Below are positions 1 through 11,247 of a stretch of 64,000 nucleotides of DNA, in pieces. Location: the NCBI GenBank assembly GCA_021209875.1, contig JAGYVD010000001.1, positions 4,712,001 through 4,776,000 on the forward strand, read 5' to 3'. This stretch comes from Rosellinia necatrix (lineage: Eukaryota > Ascomycota > Sordariomycetes > Xylariales > Xylariaceae). The notes under the pieces are model-generated. The model saw only the letters and a program-made list of their open reading frames with translations. It made no database searches and was not told where the DNA came from. Position numbers and translations under genes: made by a program. How positions within the stretch are numbered: position 1 is the stretch's first letter; each line of letters starts with the position of its first letter.

Positions 1-756
1 GTCCAGCGCGCAGGTCGGCGGGTAGTAGTCCAGGGTGTGCTCGACGGTGGCCGGGAAGACGTGGTTGACCTGCTGCTGGCCCATCCGGAAGGCCGGGGCG
101 CCGGTGATGGCCCCGTCGTACAGCTCGCCCCATCGCTGGACCTGGCTCATGCCCTCTCGACCGCCGTCGGAGCATCCTTCGTAGTACGTGTAGATCTTGG
201 TGTCGTCAGAGACGCCGTAGAACGCGCGGGTGAGCGGCTTGGCGATGGTGGTCATCTCTCCCAGGGCTTGGTATCCGAACATGTGAGTCGCGTCCCAGTT
301 CGTCGACCCGTTCCCGTGCAAGACAACCTCGTCGTAAGAGTAGCTGAAGGCATCGTACCCGGCATCGGTAGCACCGGAAGCAGCACCATATTGGATACCT
401 CCGGTGGCATCACTGGAAAGCGAGTAGCCTCCACCCCCGGCAACATAAAATCGGTTCTTAAAGGCCGACGGGTCGGGGAAGGCGTACTTGACAACCACCT
501 TGTCGCCTTTGCCGGTGTGGGTGTACGATAGGGTGACGTTGCAGTACGTGATGGCAGTAGAAGACCCGGACATCATTCCACCACCGCTAGTAGCATTGTA
601 GAGAGGGCTAGCAGTGACCGATGACGGGATCAGGTCGATGCCAAGTAAGGTTCCGTTCGTTGGCAGAGCGGCCTGCACATTCGCAACGGTGCAGACATCG
701 GCGAGAGAGGCGGCGTTGGCAGTCGCCGCCATGGCAACAGCACAAGACCGACGCAT
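1..756 (-). CDS. Tannase/feruloyl esterase family protein, N-terminal 252 residues (cut by window edge)
   Basis: Secreted serine esterase of the fungal tannase/feruloyl esterase family, which hydrolyses ester bonds of gallate or hydroxycinnamate in plant material. The frame is open from the ATG at 756 to base 1 without an intron, so the 3' half lies outside the window. Residues 1-16 form a short hydrophobic leader. CNVTLSYTH near residue 73 and YYEGCSDGGREGMSQVQRW near 195 are family hallmarks; the Ser of CSDGGR is the expected nucleophile, and the flanking Cys belongs to the CS-D-HC arrangement known for these enzymes. The catalytic Asp and His would be in the missing part. A second ATG eight codons downstream (732) is possible. 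The family is certain; the substrate (tannin, ferulate or other) cannot be told from this half. Confidence 0.9.
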   Translation of the reverse strand, partial: MRRSCAVAMAATANAASLADVCTVANVQAALPTNGTLLGIDLIPSSVTASPLYNATSGGGMMSGSSTAITYCNVTLSYTHTGKGDKVVVKYAFPDPSAFKNRFYVAGGGGYSLSSDATGGIQYGAASGATDAGYDAFSYSYDEVVLHGNGSTNWDATHMFGYQALGEMTTIAKPLTRAFYGVSDDTKIYTYYEGCSDGGREGMSQVQRWGELYDGAITGAPAFRMGQQQVNHVFPATVEHTLDYYPPTCALD

Positions 757-2367
757 GGTAAACGAAGGTCAGGGTTAATATGTAAAGAGGAGAAGAGGAG
801 AAGGGAAGAGAAGTGAGAGACGAAGGGAGGAGTAGGAGTGGTGAGAAGAGGGATGACCCAAAACAACAATGTCCGACTGGCGAGGACATGAGAGAGACAT
901 ATATATCCCGATCCTCCATCCATAGCAATACCCATCACGATACCTGTCTACCTGTCTGCTTGGGCATTGCCGCATTGGCATCGCTACTCCATCGGCCGAA
1001 ACACCGCTGCCAGATTCGACGGGGAGTGCGTACGCGTGGCGATGGCGACGTGATGAGCGCAATGGGCAAATGCCTTCAATCAGATTGCTCTTCCATGGAT
1101 CCCAGGAAGTGAGCATGGCCATTTCTGATATGCGCCCTCCAGGGACAGACCATCAAGGCTAACGCAGATGGGAATGATGCCGGCATTGAAGTGACGAAAC
1201 CCCGGGCTAGTTAGCGTCTGAGCGAAGATGAGCCTCGCAAGCGCTAGCTAAGCCTCGTAGTCCCCTTCAGCTGCGGTTGGGCTTTTCCTCTATACACCAG
1301 GCCCACTCTAGGACTTCGTGATACACCGTCGCTCTATTCATGCGCTGACAGCGGGTGGGCTGTCAACATGACGCGTCGGGATGGAGGTGGGATGCCATCA
1401 GAGCCGTGCCGCAGAGGCCAAGATGTGGCCCGAGGCCTTGCCATCTAAATGAACAATGCGTCATCAGGGGGAACTAGCGGGCTGCCGGCTTCGGTATCGG
1501 CCTTACTTTTACCACCGTCAACTATAAATCGGACAATCCGTCAATCTGTCAGCCGTGGCAGTGAACTACACTTCCACGGTTCTGACTACGCACACACACA
1601 CACACACACATGTAACTGACTTCAATATCCCAGTGTCATTAGGTATCCGTCCCCGGCTCTTGGGGTCTACACTAGTGTTAGTTACCTACTAACGGCCAAC
1701 GGTGGCTAGCTATGTTGGGCTAAGTTCCGCAACCTACCAAAACTAATTCACCTTAGTTTTGCGTTGAAATATATTCCCAGGAATCAGAGCCGATATCGTA
1801 TAGTGCGCCACTATGACAAACGTCGCTAATACATATTCTACCGCCGGAGTTTTAATTTACAAAGTTGCAAAGTCTTCATTCAGCAATGTTGTCTTGTTTT
1901 TATCTTCTGTTTCAAATATTCTCACCGGCACTACCAAACCGGTAAATTAGGCATCTTATATCGCCGAGCGTGAACTTGTAAGACTGCCGCCATCTACATA
2001 ATTGAAATTCATATCGACACTGTGGAAAATTCTTCACAGGATCGAGTGACCGCATCAAGATGCCACAGCAAAGAGCGGGATATCCTCCCATTTCTCTCCT
2101 ATTTAATTCTTTTCTTGAACAGGGTTTATACATACCTAGTTTATTATTGTTAAGAACGAGATAGCCCGGTAATTGAAACAAAGAAGGCCAGATCCACGCT
2201 GTGAATATGCTCGTTACAGAATAGGAATGCAACGCTATTCCATAACACTACCGTTACAAGATACTAAAAGGAACACGTTATCATATCGAACACTTGACCG
2301 TTTGTACTTATATACTAGATTATAGAAAACTCTCCCACATCCCCTAGCCACACAGTTGTTAACCGAG
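757..2367. other. Intergenic; increasingly AT-rich
   Basis: No supported gene. The first 700 bp hold the promoter of the tannase-like gene. A CA microsatellite lies at about 1590-1610. From about 1700 the base composition turns AT-rich. On the minus strand at 1912-2232 an open stretch contains RREMGGYPALCC, which might be a decayed 3' part of the ankyrin relic next to it, but this is weak. Confidence 0.5.
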
Positions 2368-2914
2368 TTAGGGATTTTGGATTGGACGCAACCTACGGCA
2401 GCCAGGGAGTATCATCCCAGTACGAATACCGAGATGTGTGCCCGTTCCAGAGCGTTCCAAAGGCCTGTCATGTATAACTATAAGGACCAGTATCGTATGC
2501 CGCTCTCCTTTGAGCATAATGCCTGAATTGGCGGATGTTATAACCACAGCTCTGTAGCGCAAAGTCCTCGGCGTCTCCGCCGGGGGAGCCAATGTGCTCC
2601 CCAGTGATGTTAACGTTCCTATTATAGGCGAGGTCACTGACTGATGCCCCTGATTACCACGAGCATGGACATCAGCCCCGTTTCGAGTGGGAGTGATAAG
2701 ACAGTTTGAATACCCCGCTGAGAATGTAACTAAGTGCGTGATGCGTGATGCACACGTATAAGCAAGATTCGCCATTGCCATTGCGTATATCAATGTCCGC
2801 GCCCAGCTTTAATAAAAGGGAAAGTCGCCTATTCGCATCGTCGAGATCAAGACTTCTACATGCAAAAAATAATGGCGTGTTACCATTCTGAAAGCGGTAG
2901 TTGATATTGGTCAA
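2368..2914 (-). pseudogene. Ankyrin-repeat protein relic
   Basis: Three successive reading frames on the minus strand together look like one ankyrin-repeat protein. The frame at 2914-2672 gives NGNTPLFFACRSLDLDDA followed by LLLKLGADIDIRNGNGESCL, the typical repeat with GADI turn and next-repeat start. The second frame continues with NGADVHARGNQG at about 2690-2650. The third frame gives SDLAYNRNVN and then ALQSCGYNIRQF at about 2640-2540, which resembles the C-terminal cap seen in fungal ankyrin proteins. At least two frameshifts separate the parts, stops follow, and the surroundings are AT-rich, so it is read as a dead gene. The original N-terminus is not visible. The type is clear; exact limits are not. 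Confidence 0.65.
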
Positions 2915-3522
2915 TAGATTGACGGGATTGGACCCCTATAGCATGCCGAGGAACCCTGTTTCCTAGCCCTCTTCCGCAATATTACGAGGTTGCAATAGGG
3001 TAGGGTTATGGTCCGGAAATAGTATGGTAGTAGCTGCTACTGCTTTTCAACATGACTATATGCAAAATTGGTTACACACAGGCTCCTTGGGCTCCCTCTC
3101 CGATCGAAAGGTTTAGGAATGTATGGTCAAGGGTTATGCTTAGGCTGTGGGCTCATCGAATGTTTGGTTTTATATATTCATTTGTGTTCTATGTATAATA
3201 CATTTATCCAGTGAATGAACCACCCGTATTAGGGAAATAACGATTGCGGTTTCGTTGGAGATAAGTCGCCCTTACGCTTCCAACTGTAGTTCGTATCATT
3301 TATGTAGATGGGGAACTAGTTGAACAAGGCATCATAATGTAGTATAGTTCGTTGGAATAGAACAATAAAATCAATGGGTCACAAAGCTAACTAATGATAT
3401 GAAGCCTAAAAACCTACATGGGTGGTTTCGCACCCCTTTTTATGCCACTCCGGCCAATTTAGCCCCCCGATAATACCCACTTCCCTAACAGCTCAGCCGC
3501 AATACTCTACTTCACGAGTGGC
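2915..3522. other. Intergenic, AT-rich
   Basis: No open frame of note and no repeat recognised. It separates the ankyrin relic from the 3' end of the membrane-protein gene and would hold the 3' UTR of the latter. Confidence 0.5.
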
Positions 3523-5802
3523 TCAAACTGTAGTGCCTGCAATTGAGAAAGCAGTCCATACAGCCGTGAGAAGTTCAAAATTAGGGGGGCAGTACCTGGA
3601 TCCGGTTAGCTGATATAAACTAGGTATGTGCATGAATACATACGCTTCTGAACTGAGGCCAATGAATCCACCCCAAAAAAGCCATTGCGCAAACCACAGA
3701 AGGAGCAGGCTTATGATCGTCGTCGCGTACCGTTCCATAGATGCCTTTTGCGAAGCCAATTCATCTTGCGTTATGACTGAAAAAGTGCCATACACCACGA
3801 GGCCTCCCCTGCTACTCGTCAATAGTGATACTTTTGGACCTCTCTGCCGCTTTGGTACATCGAGGCTACCAGATCCAATCGGCTTGTTTATTCTTCGCGA
3901 AGCCCACATTGTCCGCAAAATCACCAGACTACTGACGACAAGCCACATGAGTGCTCCAGCATACATGAGTTTTGCCGATCCCCCTCCCTCCGCCCTTTCC
4001 AGACGGCCAAGGTAGAGGTGGTGTTCTCGACCGTAATTGACGGTTGTTACCATGTAATATGATGATATAAACTGAAGGGTAGTCTCCGCGAACAAAAATG
4101 ACATGGCCGCGGGGGGATTCATGGATTCGAAGGATTGCACGCCGATGAGTAAAATGATTAACCAAGTAGGCCGAGGCATTGAGCCCCAGAGGAGCATTAA
4201 TTGGACAGCGGGAACGTCCTGGTAACCTGGGGAACTTCGGATGAGAATGATATTGACCAAGTTTGCAAGGATTTGCAGAGCGATCATCAAAGTTCCATCG
4301 AAAAGCCAACGCCACGGGTGCGCGTGCCACTGGGGGCTTGTTCTGCTTGTTCTTTGACCTGTCCTCTGGCGGAAAAATGCGGCAAGGAAAGTAGCTAGAT
4401 TGACCAGAGCCAAGCTGCCGAGCTTCCACTCATTCGAGATACATGCTTCCGTTGCCCCGGTAGATACCAAACTCGTGGCATAGGCAGCGTTTGAATTATT
4501 GGAGACCTTGACGGTCCATCGCCAAGGAATAAGATCGAGGCGCGTAGGAGCAGCTAGCTGACGCCAATTATCTGGAAGACCGTGCCAGTCTTGTACATCG
4601 CCACAAATGTCGTGGAGCCACTTTATATAATCGATTCGGGTCTCAAATAACTGGCACGACCCTCGGCAGGAATCGTAACTGATGTCCCGGCAGAAACAAG
4701 CCCTGTCGACCGCACGCTTGACTTTACAGTAGCCGCTTGGGTCGATCTCACAGGCATCGGTTGTGCACTGATCGGGAAGATCGATTACTTTCTGCGGCAT
4801 ATCCGCGACACACCTGGGCCACTGCCAGTCTTCAACGGGGATGCACGCGAACTCTGTCGTTTTGAGCGTGTCCGTCCAATTATCGGGTAAGGATGTCGGC
4901 CCACAGGTGGCATTGATCCATAGCCGCTCCTTGGTCAAGTCTAATATCTGCCCTGGCCCTGAACAAGGTTCCTCCTCCGGATCTATCGTGAAGACGGTGC
5001 AGAAGCATTCTCTATCAAAATAGTGGCCGTATCCGATGCTACCCAAGACGAGATCGTAACCAACAGTCTCGGAATCCAGAGCGGTCATGGACCGTAGGCG
5101 TCCATTATATTCCCAAGGTCGAGCGGCATTTCCGGTATGCTGGGTGGTGCTTGTGAAACTACAGGAGGCCATTGCGCGCTGGAAGGGTTCCGCCGATGGA
5201 GAAGAGACCGAGCGGGTTAGGCATGTCGGTGCCTTGTAAGTTACGTCAAGGGTCGCGTAGCCCTGGGCCAGCGAGGCCGGGGAGAGATTGTCCAGTCCGT
5301 TTGCGTCGCCGACATCGACAAGCCAGGTTCGACCAGTGATCTCACGAACCCATCGATACAACTGCGCTTTGGCGAGCACTGACCTCCCGCAGTATGGAAG
5401 ATAATCTCTGACAACATCCGGGGAAAATCCGGTGCTGAGACAACTGAGTTGAGTCAGCCATTGGGAGTGCGTGCAGAAAATGAACCACGAGGTGCATTTT
5501 TTGCTGGTGCATTTCGTCATGGCACTCAGCCAGGCCGATTGATCTTGCTGAGCGATGCACTGTGGCATAGGAGCCAAATCTTCGGGGTTGACCCAGCCAT
5601 TGTGATTCTTTTGGGGGGTCAAGGTTCCGTTCCCCCCGCTAGCATTAACGTTGGTGGTATGCAGCGCTTCTGCAGCACTAATGCCGGTAGAGATGATGGG
5701 GCTATTAGTGGAAATACCTCTCGCCGCAGATACCCCGTAAACCCCGTAACCCCCGTAAACCCCTACCATTGACAGCAGACACCATGCGCTAGGCACTTTC
5801 AT
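3523..5802 (-). CDS. Cysteine-rich ectodomain, multi-pass membrane protein (fungal, unknown function)
   Basis: Uninterrupted 759-residue frame. Residues 1-26 form a signal peptide ending in GVSA. Residues 30-450 are an extracellular or luminal domain with more than 25 cysteines, several in close pairs (CTSKKCTSWFIFC near 98, ECFC near 265, ACFCRDISYDSC near 368, RGSCQLF near 380), and several N-glycosylation sequons. From 460 on there are about seven hydrophobic segments (roughly 462-477, 503-522, 545-560, 567-590, 612-631, 693-716, 743-757). A basic loop lies between the fifth and sixth (KRQRGPK near 651). The plan, a disulphide-rich sensor-like head on a seven-helix base, recalls receptor-like fungal membrane proteins, but I see no CFEM spacing or known receptor signature. 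A signalling role would be inference. The start is supported by the signal peptide. Neighbours on both sides are AT-rich DNA. Confidence 0.8.
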   Translation of the reverse strand: MKVPSAWCLLSMVGVYGGYGVYGVSAARGISTNSPIISTGISAAEALHTTNVNASGGNGTLTPQKNHNGWVNPEDLAPMPQCIAQQDQSAWLSAMTKCTSKKCTSWFIFCTHSQWLTQLSCLSTGFSPDVVRDYLPYCGRSVLAKAQLYRWVREITGRTWLVDVGDANGLDNLSPASLAQGYATLDVTYKAPTCLTRSVSSPSAEPFQRAMASCSFTSTTQHTGNAARPWEYNGRLRSMTALDSETVGYDLVLGSIGYGHYFDRECFCTVFTIDPEEEPCSGPGQILDLTKERLWINATCGPTSLPDNWTDTLKTTEFACIPVEDWQWPRCVADMPQKVIDLPDQCTTDACEIDPSGYCKVKRAVDRACFCRDISYDSCRGSCQLFETRIDYIKWLHDICGDVQDWHGLPDNWRQLAAPTRLDLIPWRWTVKVSNNSNAAYATSLVSTGATEACISNEWKLGSLALVNLATFLAAFFRQRTGQRTSRTSPQWHAHPWRWLFDGTLMIALQILANLVNIILIRSSPGYQDVPAVQLMLLWGSMPRPTWLIILLIGVQSFESMNPPAAMSFLFAETTLQFISSYYMVTTVNYGREHHLYLGRLERAEGGGSAKLMYAGALMWLVVSSLVILRTMWASRRINKPIGSGSLDVPKRQRGPKVSLLTSSRGGLVVYGTFSVITQDELASQKASMERYATTIISLLLLWFAQWLFWGGFIGLSSEAYVFMHIPSLYQLTGSRYCPPNFELLTAVWTAFSIAGTTV

Positions 5803-8373
5803 CGTGCTAGCGTCTCGTGTTTGGACGTGCTACGTGCTGTGAAAGAACAGTCAGTCGTTGGGGCCTTTTCGATTCAGCTGAGCAGATGATGCTTCTCTGC
5901 TTCTCTGCTGCTCCGCTGCGGGGTTGTGGTAGCCTGCTTGGCGGGTTATCGGTTTATCCGCGAAGACCTATCAGCGCGCCGACAGCTGAATCGGAGGCCA
6001 GGTGGAACGCCTCTATTGTCTGAGTGCTCACCCAGCCTGTAGGATGGCAAGGCCGGTATTGATTGGTGTTGAAGAAGAGATAAAGGTCTGGGTACGGGAC
6101 CCGGGCACCCAAGTACTTCGTACCTGCCGACTTATGAAAAAAGGCGGGGCACGGGAGCTGCCGCTCGCTTCGCTCCACTTAGGTACACAGATATGAGATA
6201 TGGTACAAACCTAGATCGGGCCCCAAGTAGACATTAATCTGGACCGATGCTGGGTTTATAAGTAGCGCTCATGCATTGCTTGTGATTGGGATGCATCCTA
6301 TTGGACTACGGGGGATGCTGACGACCGCATGAAAATGGATGACGGCCTGGGAGAGCCCCGGCCCTGATGCACTGATTCACCAGGAGAGAAAACGGAACGG
6401 ATGCATGCTGGAGTCAAGGCAATCGTCGGTTGGCAGTAGCTGGGTTGTAGTTTAGGCTGCTGTATTCTAATTCTCCAATTAAGTTGAGGGGACTCTCGCA
6501 GTTGTATGCATGAGAATACCGTTACACATAACACCGTAAGGTAACCACTACTGCTCATTACGACTCATTGCGACTCATTGCAACTCATTGCGGTTTATAC
6601 ACCTGACGCTAATATTATGATGTTAGTTAGACTTTTTGGACTTTGTCAGGACACTGAGGGAATCTTGAGTCTTTTAGTCTCGGGGGATCAAGCCCCGTCG
6701 CTAAATAAATATAAGAAATAATCGTGCCTACGAATTCATATATATATATATATATTATGACTCCCATTATGATCCGAAAAGATAGGACAAAACACGGTCT
6801 AGTCTGGTTACCGAAAATGAGACGCAGCGTGTTGTCACTATGAGGGATGTATGCAGAGATCTAATCAAGGGATACATAACATATCATAACAATATATTAT
6901 GAGACTGGATAACTATATAAATTCTGTTTGCGAATGTTCTTCTCATTTGCCCTATGGCACCCCCGCCGAGAGCGCTTACGTGTAAGCCGTATCGGATACG
7001 GTGTAATACTCAGTTGCTGAAGGTGTTTAGTACGTTCTGAGCGATGATCACGGCGTAAAAGCTCCTGCCCCATGCCTATTGAGCCACGATAAGCCCAATC
7101 AATTCCCAGTGACGGCCAATCTCGACCGAGATCCCGAAGTCCCGAGTTCCCGAGATTCATATCGAAGATCAAAACTTCACACAGCTCCAGCGAAATGACT
7201 TCTTGCCAACAATGAATATCACCGCGTCAGTAGACTGAATTAAAGCGTTGGGACAAGATAGACGAACGGACGTTAAAGCGATAGGGGGGAAATATATTAG
7301 AACAGACAAATAAGAATTATAAAATACAACGTGAAACAACATTGACCCTGTTGAAGTTGCTTAAAAATCATCAACTTTGAATGCGCGAAGATTTTAATAC
7401 TCATATTTGATAGAACCATGTAATAAATAAATAAGGTAAATATGTCCATACACTTGAAAATCAAAATCATGTTCATCACAGACCTGATAAAACCAGTACC
7501 ACAACCGAAGAAGTACACGATATAGGTTGAAAAGCTCATATTCTGCAAAGAAAAGGTTGAAGGTTACTAATGCTATAATAGCACATGGGCCATGTTAATG
7601 AACACTTAGTGTACAATCCTACGCAGCTAAATCCGGTAAGTTCCGTACATAGTAGACTCCATTTTTAGATCTTAGATCCTCCCCCATCTTTGGAGGCATC
7701 GACTACAATGCTTGTTTACGCCAACAAAAAAAAAAGGGACTGGGGGTAATCTGCGACCGTTCGCCTCCTCTTTTGATACCACTAATCGGATTGGGCGAAA
7801 AGAGCATTGTTGGGACGTATTAGCTACGCCATAAGTTCAGCTGGGACGATGCCGTTACTGTAGGAAGATAAGGAAGATGACAATCCTTCGGGGGCGGGGG
7901 AAGCAACAAGGGTCATTCCGCGCCTCTATGAAGTCACATACTAGCGAGGTATCAATCATCAATCAATCAATCAATTACTGTATTAATTCAAGCACCTGGA
8001 GAGTTGGGGGAAATCTATTACTATGGTGAAAAACAGATGCTTGCTAGCGACGAGCCGGACATAACTCTGTCAGCAATAGTTACTATGTATAGGAACCTTT
8101 GGATGTAGGCGCGGCTAGCGTCCTCTCGGACTTATGAGTGTCAGGAAATAGAGAACGATGATATCTCCGAGTTAGAGAACAACTCAACTGCGACTAGATT
8201 ATAAAACGATGCGCCTCGGCCCGCGAATACGTCAAGCATGTTCTTCGAACTCACGCGCGGCCACATCTTGATTCATACTATACTTGTCACGCGTATCACG
8301 AAGTGGCAAGACAAACCCTAGATCTCTAGCCCTTGTCACGGTACTGCAACATCCAAACCAACAAGCAAGCAAC
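5803..8373. other. Long gene-free region, largely AT-rich
   Basis: About 2.6 kb without a supported gene. The first 400 bp are the promoter of the membrane-protein gene. A TA microsatellite is at about 6738-6756. Three copies of a short unit, CGACTCATTG or CAACTCATTG, stand in tandem near 6560-6590. The part from 6600 to 7700 is strongly AT-rich with only chance frames. A TATA-like TTATAAAA lies near 8200, about 170 bp before the next start. Confidence 0.5.
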
Positions 8374-8901
8374 ATGCATTGCAGCACCAGAATTCTCCTC
8401 TCGATAGCCGCCCTTGCGGGCACATCGCTGGCCCAAAAGTCGGACGGTGAATTCTGCTCCGCGTTCTTCACCTCCTTCCTGTCCGTCATCCTGGAGGAAG
8501 CGCCGCCGACGCCGGCCGCGATAGTGTCGTTCCTCGCGACCGCGTCGCCCACGACCACCCCGCCGCCGGCGCTGACCACGCTCGACTTCGCGAGCCACGC
8601 GCAGGAGCTCTGCGAGATCGCCACCGTGCTGCCCTCGTCTCTCCTGCCCGCCTTCCAGACCTACGCGGCCGAACTCCTCGACTTCGGCAGGTCCCACAGC
8701 GACGAGCACATAGACTACGTCACGGACTGCTCCCCCGAGAGCGAGGCCTCGAGCAGGGCCAGCTACCTTTCCTACATCTTCACGGCCACGGGCAACTTCT
8801 GCGACCAGACGCCTGCCCCCGGCAGCACGTCCGATGGCAGTTACCCGGCAGTTACCCCGACACCCACCCCGACAACTACGAAGAGCCCATGTCGGCGTTA
8901 A
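8374..8901 (+). CDS. Small secreted protein, 175 aa
   Basis: The frame opens further upstream (8284), but the ATG at 8374 is chosen because it begins a clear signal peptide (MHCSTRILLSIAALAGTSLA, cleavage about residue 20). The mature part is small, has four cysteines in the folded region (residues 28, 80, 119, 143) and ends in a Thr/Pro/Ser-rich tail of the kind that is O-glycosylated. The four Cys could make two disulphides. GC content is much higher than in the flanks. I cannot assign a family; a wall-associated or effector-like secreted protein is inference. Another frame just past the stop (EPMSALKSLVTLAI.., to about 9004) is open and could be a frameshifted or spliced C-terminal extension, so the 3' end is uncertain. 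Confidence 0.65.
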   Translation: MHCSTRILLSIAALAGTSLAQKSDGEFCSAFFTSFLSVILEEAPPTPAAIVSFLATASPTTTPPPALTTLDFASHAQELCEIATVLPSSLLPAFQTYAAELLDFGRSHSDEHIDYVTDCSPESEASSRASYLSYIFTATGNFCDQTPAPGSTSDGSYPAVTPTPTPTTTKSPCRR

Positions 8902-10216
8902 AGTCTCTTGTCACTTTGGCCATCACAGACGCTGCTACTAAACGTACTGGCTCCCCGGGCGCCACCACTGTGAGAAGAATATTTGGTACTGCAGTTATGC
9001 TGTGAGGGGATAGGTTGAAAGTGTGGGATGTAGCGATGTTTTCTGGTTGCGTCGGGAGGCTATTTAGGACTCGGAGATTTGTATTTACGGCCAATTTCAG
9101 TACATAACCACCCTAGGGGCTAACTAGTTGCCTAGTGGCTGCTGGCATTTTTCAACAAATAACCCTAACATATATATTAAGCTATGAAGGCTTGGTAGAC
9201 ATGTGGATTGCGTCTATATTTTTTCTCTCATCTGTTGTTACTGAAATACCATAATATGGGCGATATACGTATTAAAATGTGAATGAGACGTCATACGCCT
9301 TCCTTTATTCTCTGTCACCAAACCGAGCCTGGCCTCCGGGCCTCCACCGGGCACGGACCGAAACACCGTGTATATAAGCCGGAATAGCTGGCGACTGCCT
9401 GACAGAAGGACCTTCCCTCCTTGGGCAACAACGTAAGTCATTTCCAGAGCTACCAGCAGTACTTAGTTTAACTAAGATGAAAGAAAGGAGTGAGTTTGAG
9501 TAATAACGGCTGGCGGTTGTGAAGATACATCAGTGAATTGGTTGAATATAGAAGTGCCTTTCAGGATCTGTGCAAATGGTTTCTGTACGCCATTGCCATC
9601 CTCATTGTATACTATCAGGTCCAAATTGCAAGTTCTGTTGAGTGATGATCTGCTCATTTGCTCGACTCTTAGTCGAGCCTGGTGTCTATGGGTTAAAATC
9701 GGCAATGGAATGTTTATCCCCCAACTTCTAGTGTCCTTAGAAATCCAAAGCATGTCGTTTGAATGTTTTGTTTTTTCATGTCAGGAGGATAAAGCACATG
9801 GCGAGGTACCAGCTACCGTATGGTGTAGCTCTAGAGATATATTTGTGTATATAAGGACTGAATGCCTCCCACCTAGATGGTAGGCCCAGGAATCAATGAT
9901 ATTAAGCCCTACCCCTATACTTGGCTATCTACCTACTATCTAGCTGCTACCTCATGGTGACTAGACCTCACTCTGGGCATTCCTAACACGACATTCCACC
10001 TTGAACTTCACGCGCACCGAACCCCTGAAGCCCCGAGGCTACCCTGAAATTGCCAAGCCGGTACAGTATACACTGGACAGTATAAATATTGCTATTGCAC
10101 GTTGCCATCTTATTTGTATTCTCAGCAACATTCTCTCAGAGCACACACATTCACATTCATTGCGTCGTTTACACATCATCTCATAAGTCGCAACCAACCC
10201 CATCACGCCGATAAAA
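8902..10216. other. Intergenic with a dispersed repeat copy
   Basis: No supported gene. It contains one copy of a dispersed repeat (listed separately at 9779-9919). A TATA-like AGTATAAATA near 10078 stands about 135 bp before the start of the TMEM97-like gene and may be its promoter. Confidence 0.5.
9779..9919 (+). repeat. Dispersed repeat, copy A
   Basis: This roughly 140 bp stretch aligns by eye with 19267-19407 in the same orientation. Both begin TGTCAGG, share a GGTGTAG(C/T)TCTAG block, a GATATAT.GTGTAT block and GCCTCCCACCT..GATGG.A, and end near CCTAT. I estimate about three quarters of bases match. No open frame runs through it. It could be a diverged solo LTR or a miniature element; terminal inverted repeats are not evident. 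Confidence 0.6.
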
Positions 10217-11247
10217 ATGGCATCCTCTACCAGATCAGTCCTGGACCGGGTTTACCTGGTCTACTTTCTGATCCACATCCCCATCCTATTCTGTAAGCGT
10301 TTTGATTTTCTTTTCTCTGGCGCGTGAGACCTCCAGTTCCCCAACCGTGTTCGTCACTCGGCCCGGCGCAATCGTGTGCGTGCGAGCTCTCGTGATGATA
10401 TGCCTGTTATTTTCACTCATCGACATCATCCGTCCACTCATGAATAATATTCCTTACTCACCAAAATCGCCACCCATCATGCACCATACCCCCTTACCAT
10501 CATTCATTCATGAGCCATACATATAACTATATATATCTATATATATATTATATATATATATATATAATATAAATATCTCCATCACCTTCTTCCCCTTCCT
10601 AACTCTCTGTCCATCCACCGTCCCCGCGCAAACTGACACCCCGCCAGGCGTGGACCTGGTCCCCCTGTACCCGCAGTCCCTCTGGGCCTTCGACGACAGC
10701 CCCCTGCGCCTCTTGGGCGCGCTGCGCGCGTACTATATCGAGAACTACAACGACCAGTTCTTCCAGCCGCCGCCGGCGCGGGTCCCGAGCTTCTTCGCGC
10801 TGTTCGCCGTGCTGGAGCTGCTCTTCCACCTCCCCGTGTCCCTCTGGGCCGTGCGCGCGCTCTGGCCGTCATCGTCGCCGTTGTCCGGCGCCTCGGAGTT
10901 GCTCCTCCTTGTCTACGGTCTCGAGACCGCCCTCACCACCTTCACTTGCATGTATGACGCCGCGCTGTGGGACCCTGCCGTCGTCTCCTTCGAGCAGAAG
11001 GTTGTGCTCGTTGGTGGCCTTTATGGGGGTTATTTTGCTCTCGGTGAGTGTTTTTCGTTTTTTCCTTTTTCTTCTCTCTTTTTACTTCCCCTTCTCTCCT
11101 CCTCCTCTGAAATCGTTTCTATGTAATCTTGCCTCGAGGTGATCTAGATGCTAACATGAAGGGCCAGCGGTTGTGTTGACCGTCGATATGTATGCCCGGG
11201 TGCTGAGGCGCGTCCATGCCACCGACAGGGCGAAGAAGGTGCAGTAG
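10217..11247 (+). CDS. TMEM97/sigma-2 receptor-like EXPERA membrane protein
   Basis: Exons 10217-10292, 10648-11043 and 11168-11247, 183 residues, in frame across both junctions (donors GTAAGC and GTGAGT). Four hydrophobic segments are visible: YLVYFLIHIPILFCVDLVPL at the N-terminus, the FFALFAVLELLFHLPVSLW region, a LLLVYGLETALTTF segment and GGLYGGYFALAVVLTVDMYA at the end. This is the plan of the EXPERA domain, found in TMEM97/sigma-2 receptor and EBP, ER proteins of sterol handling. The short last exon gives a C-terminus AKKVQ, close to a dilysine ER-retrieval signal. The length fits the family. Intron 1 is long (355 bp) because of a TA-rich microsatellite near 10525-10570. The fungal role (sterol or lipid transport in the ER) is inferred from the family. 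Confidence 0.85.
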
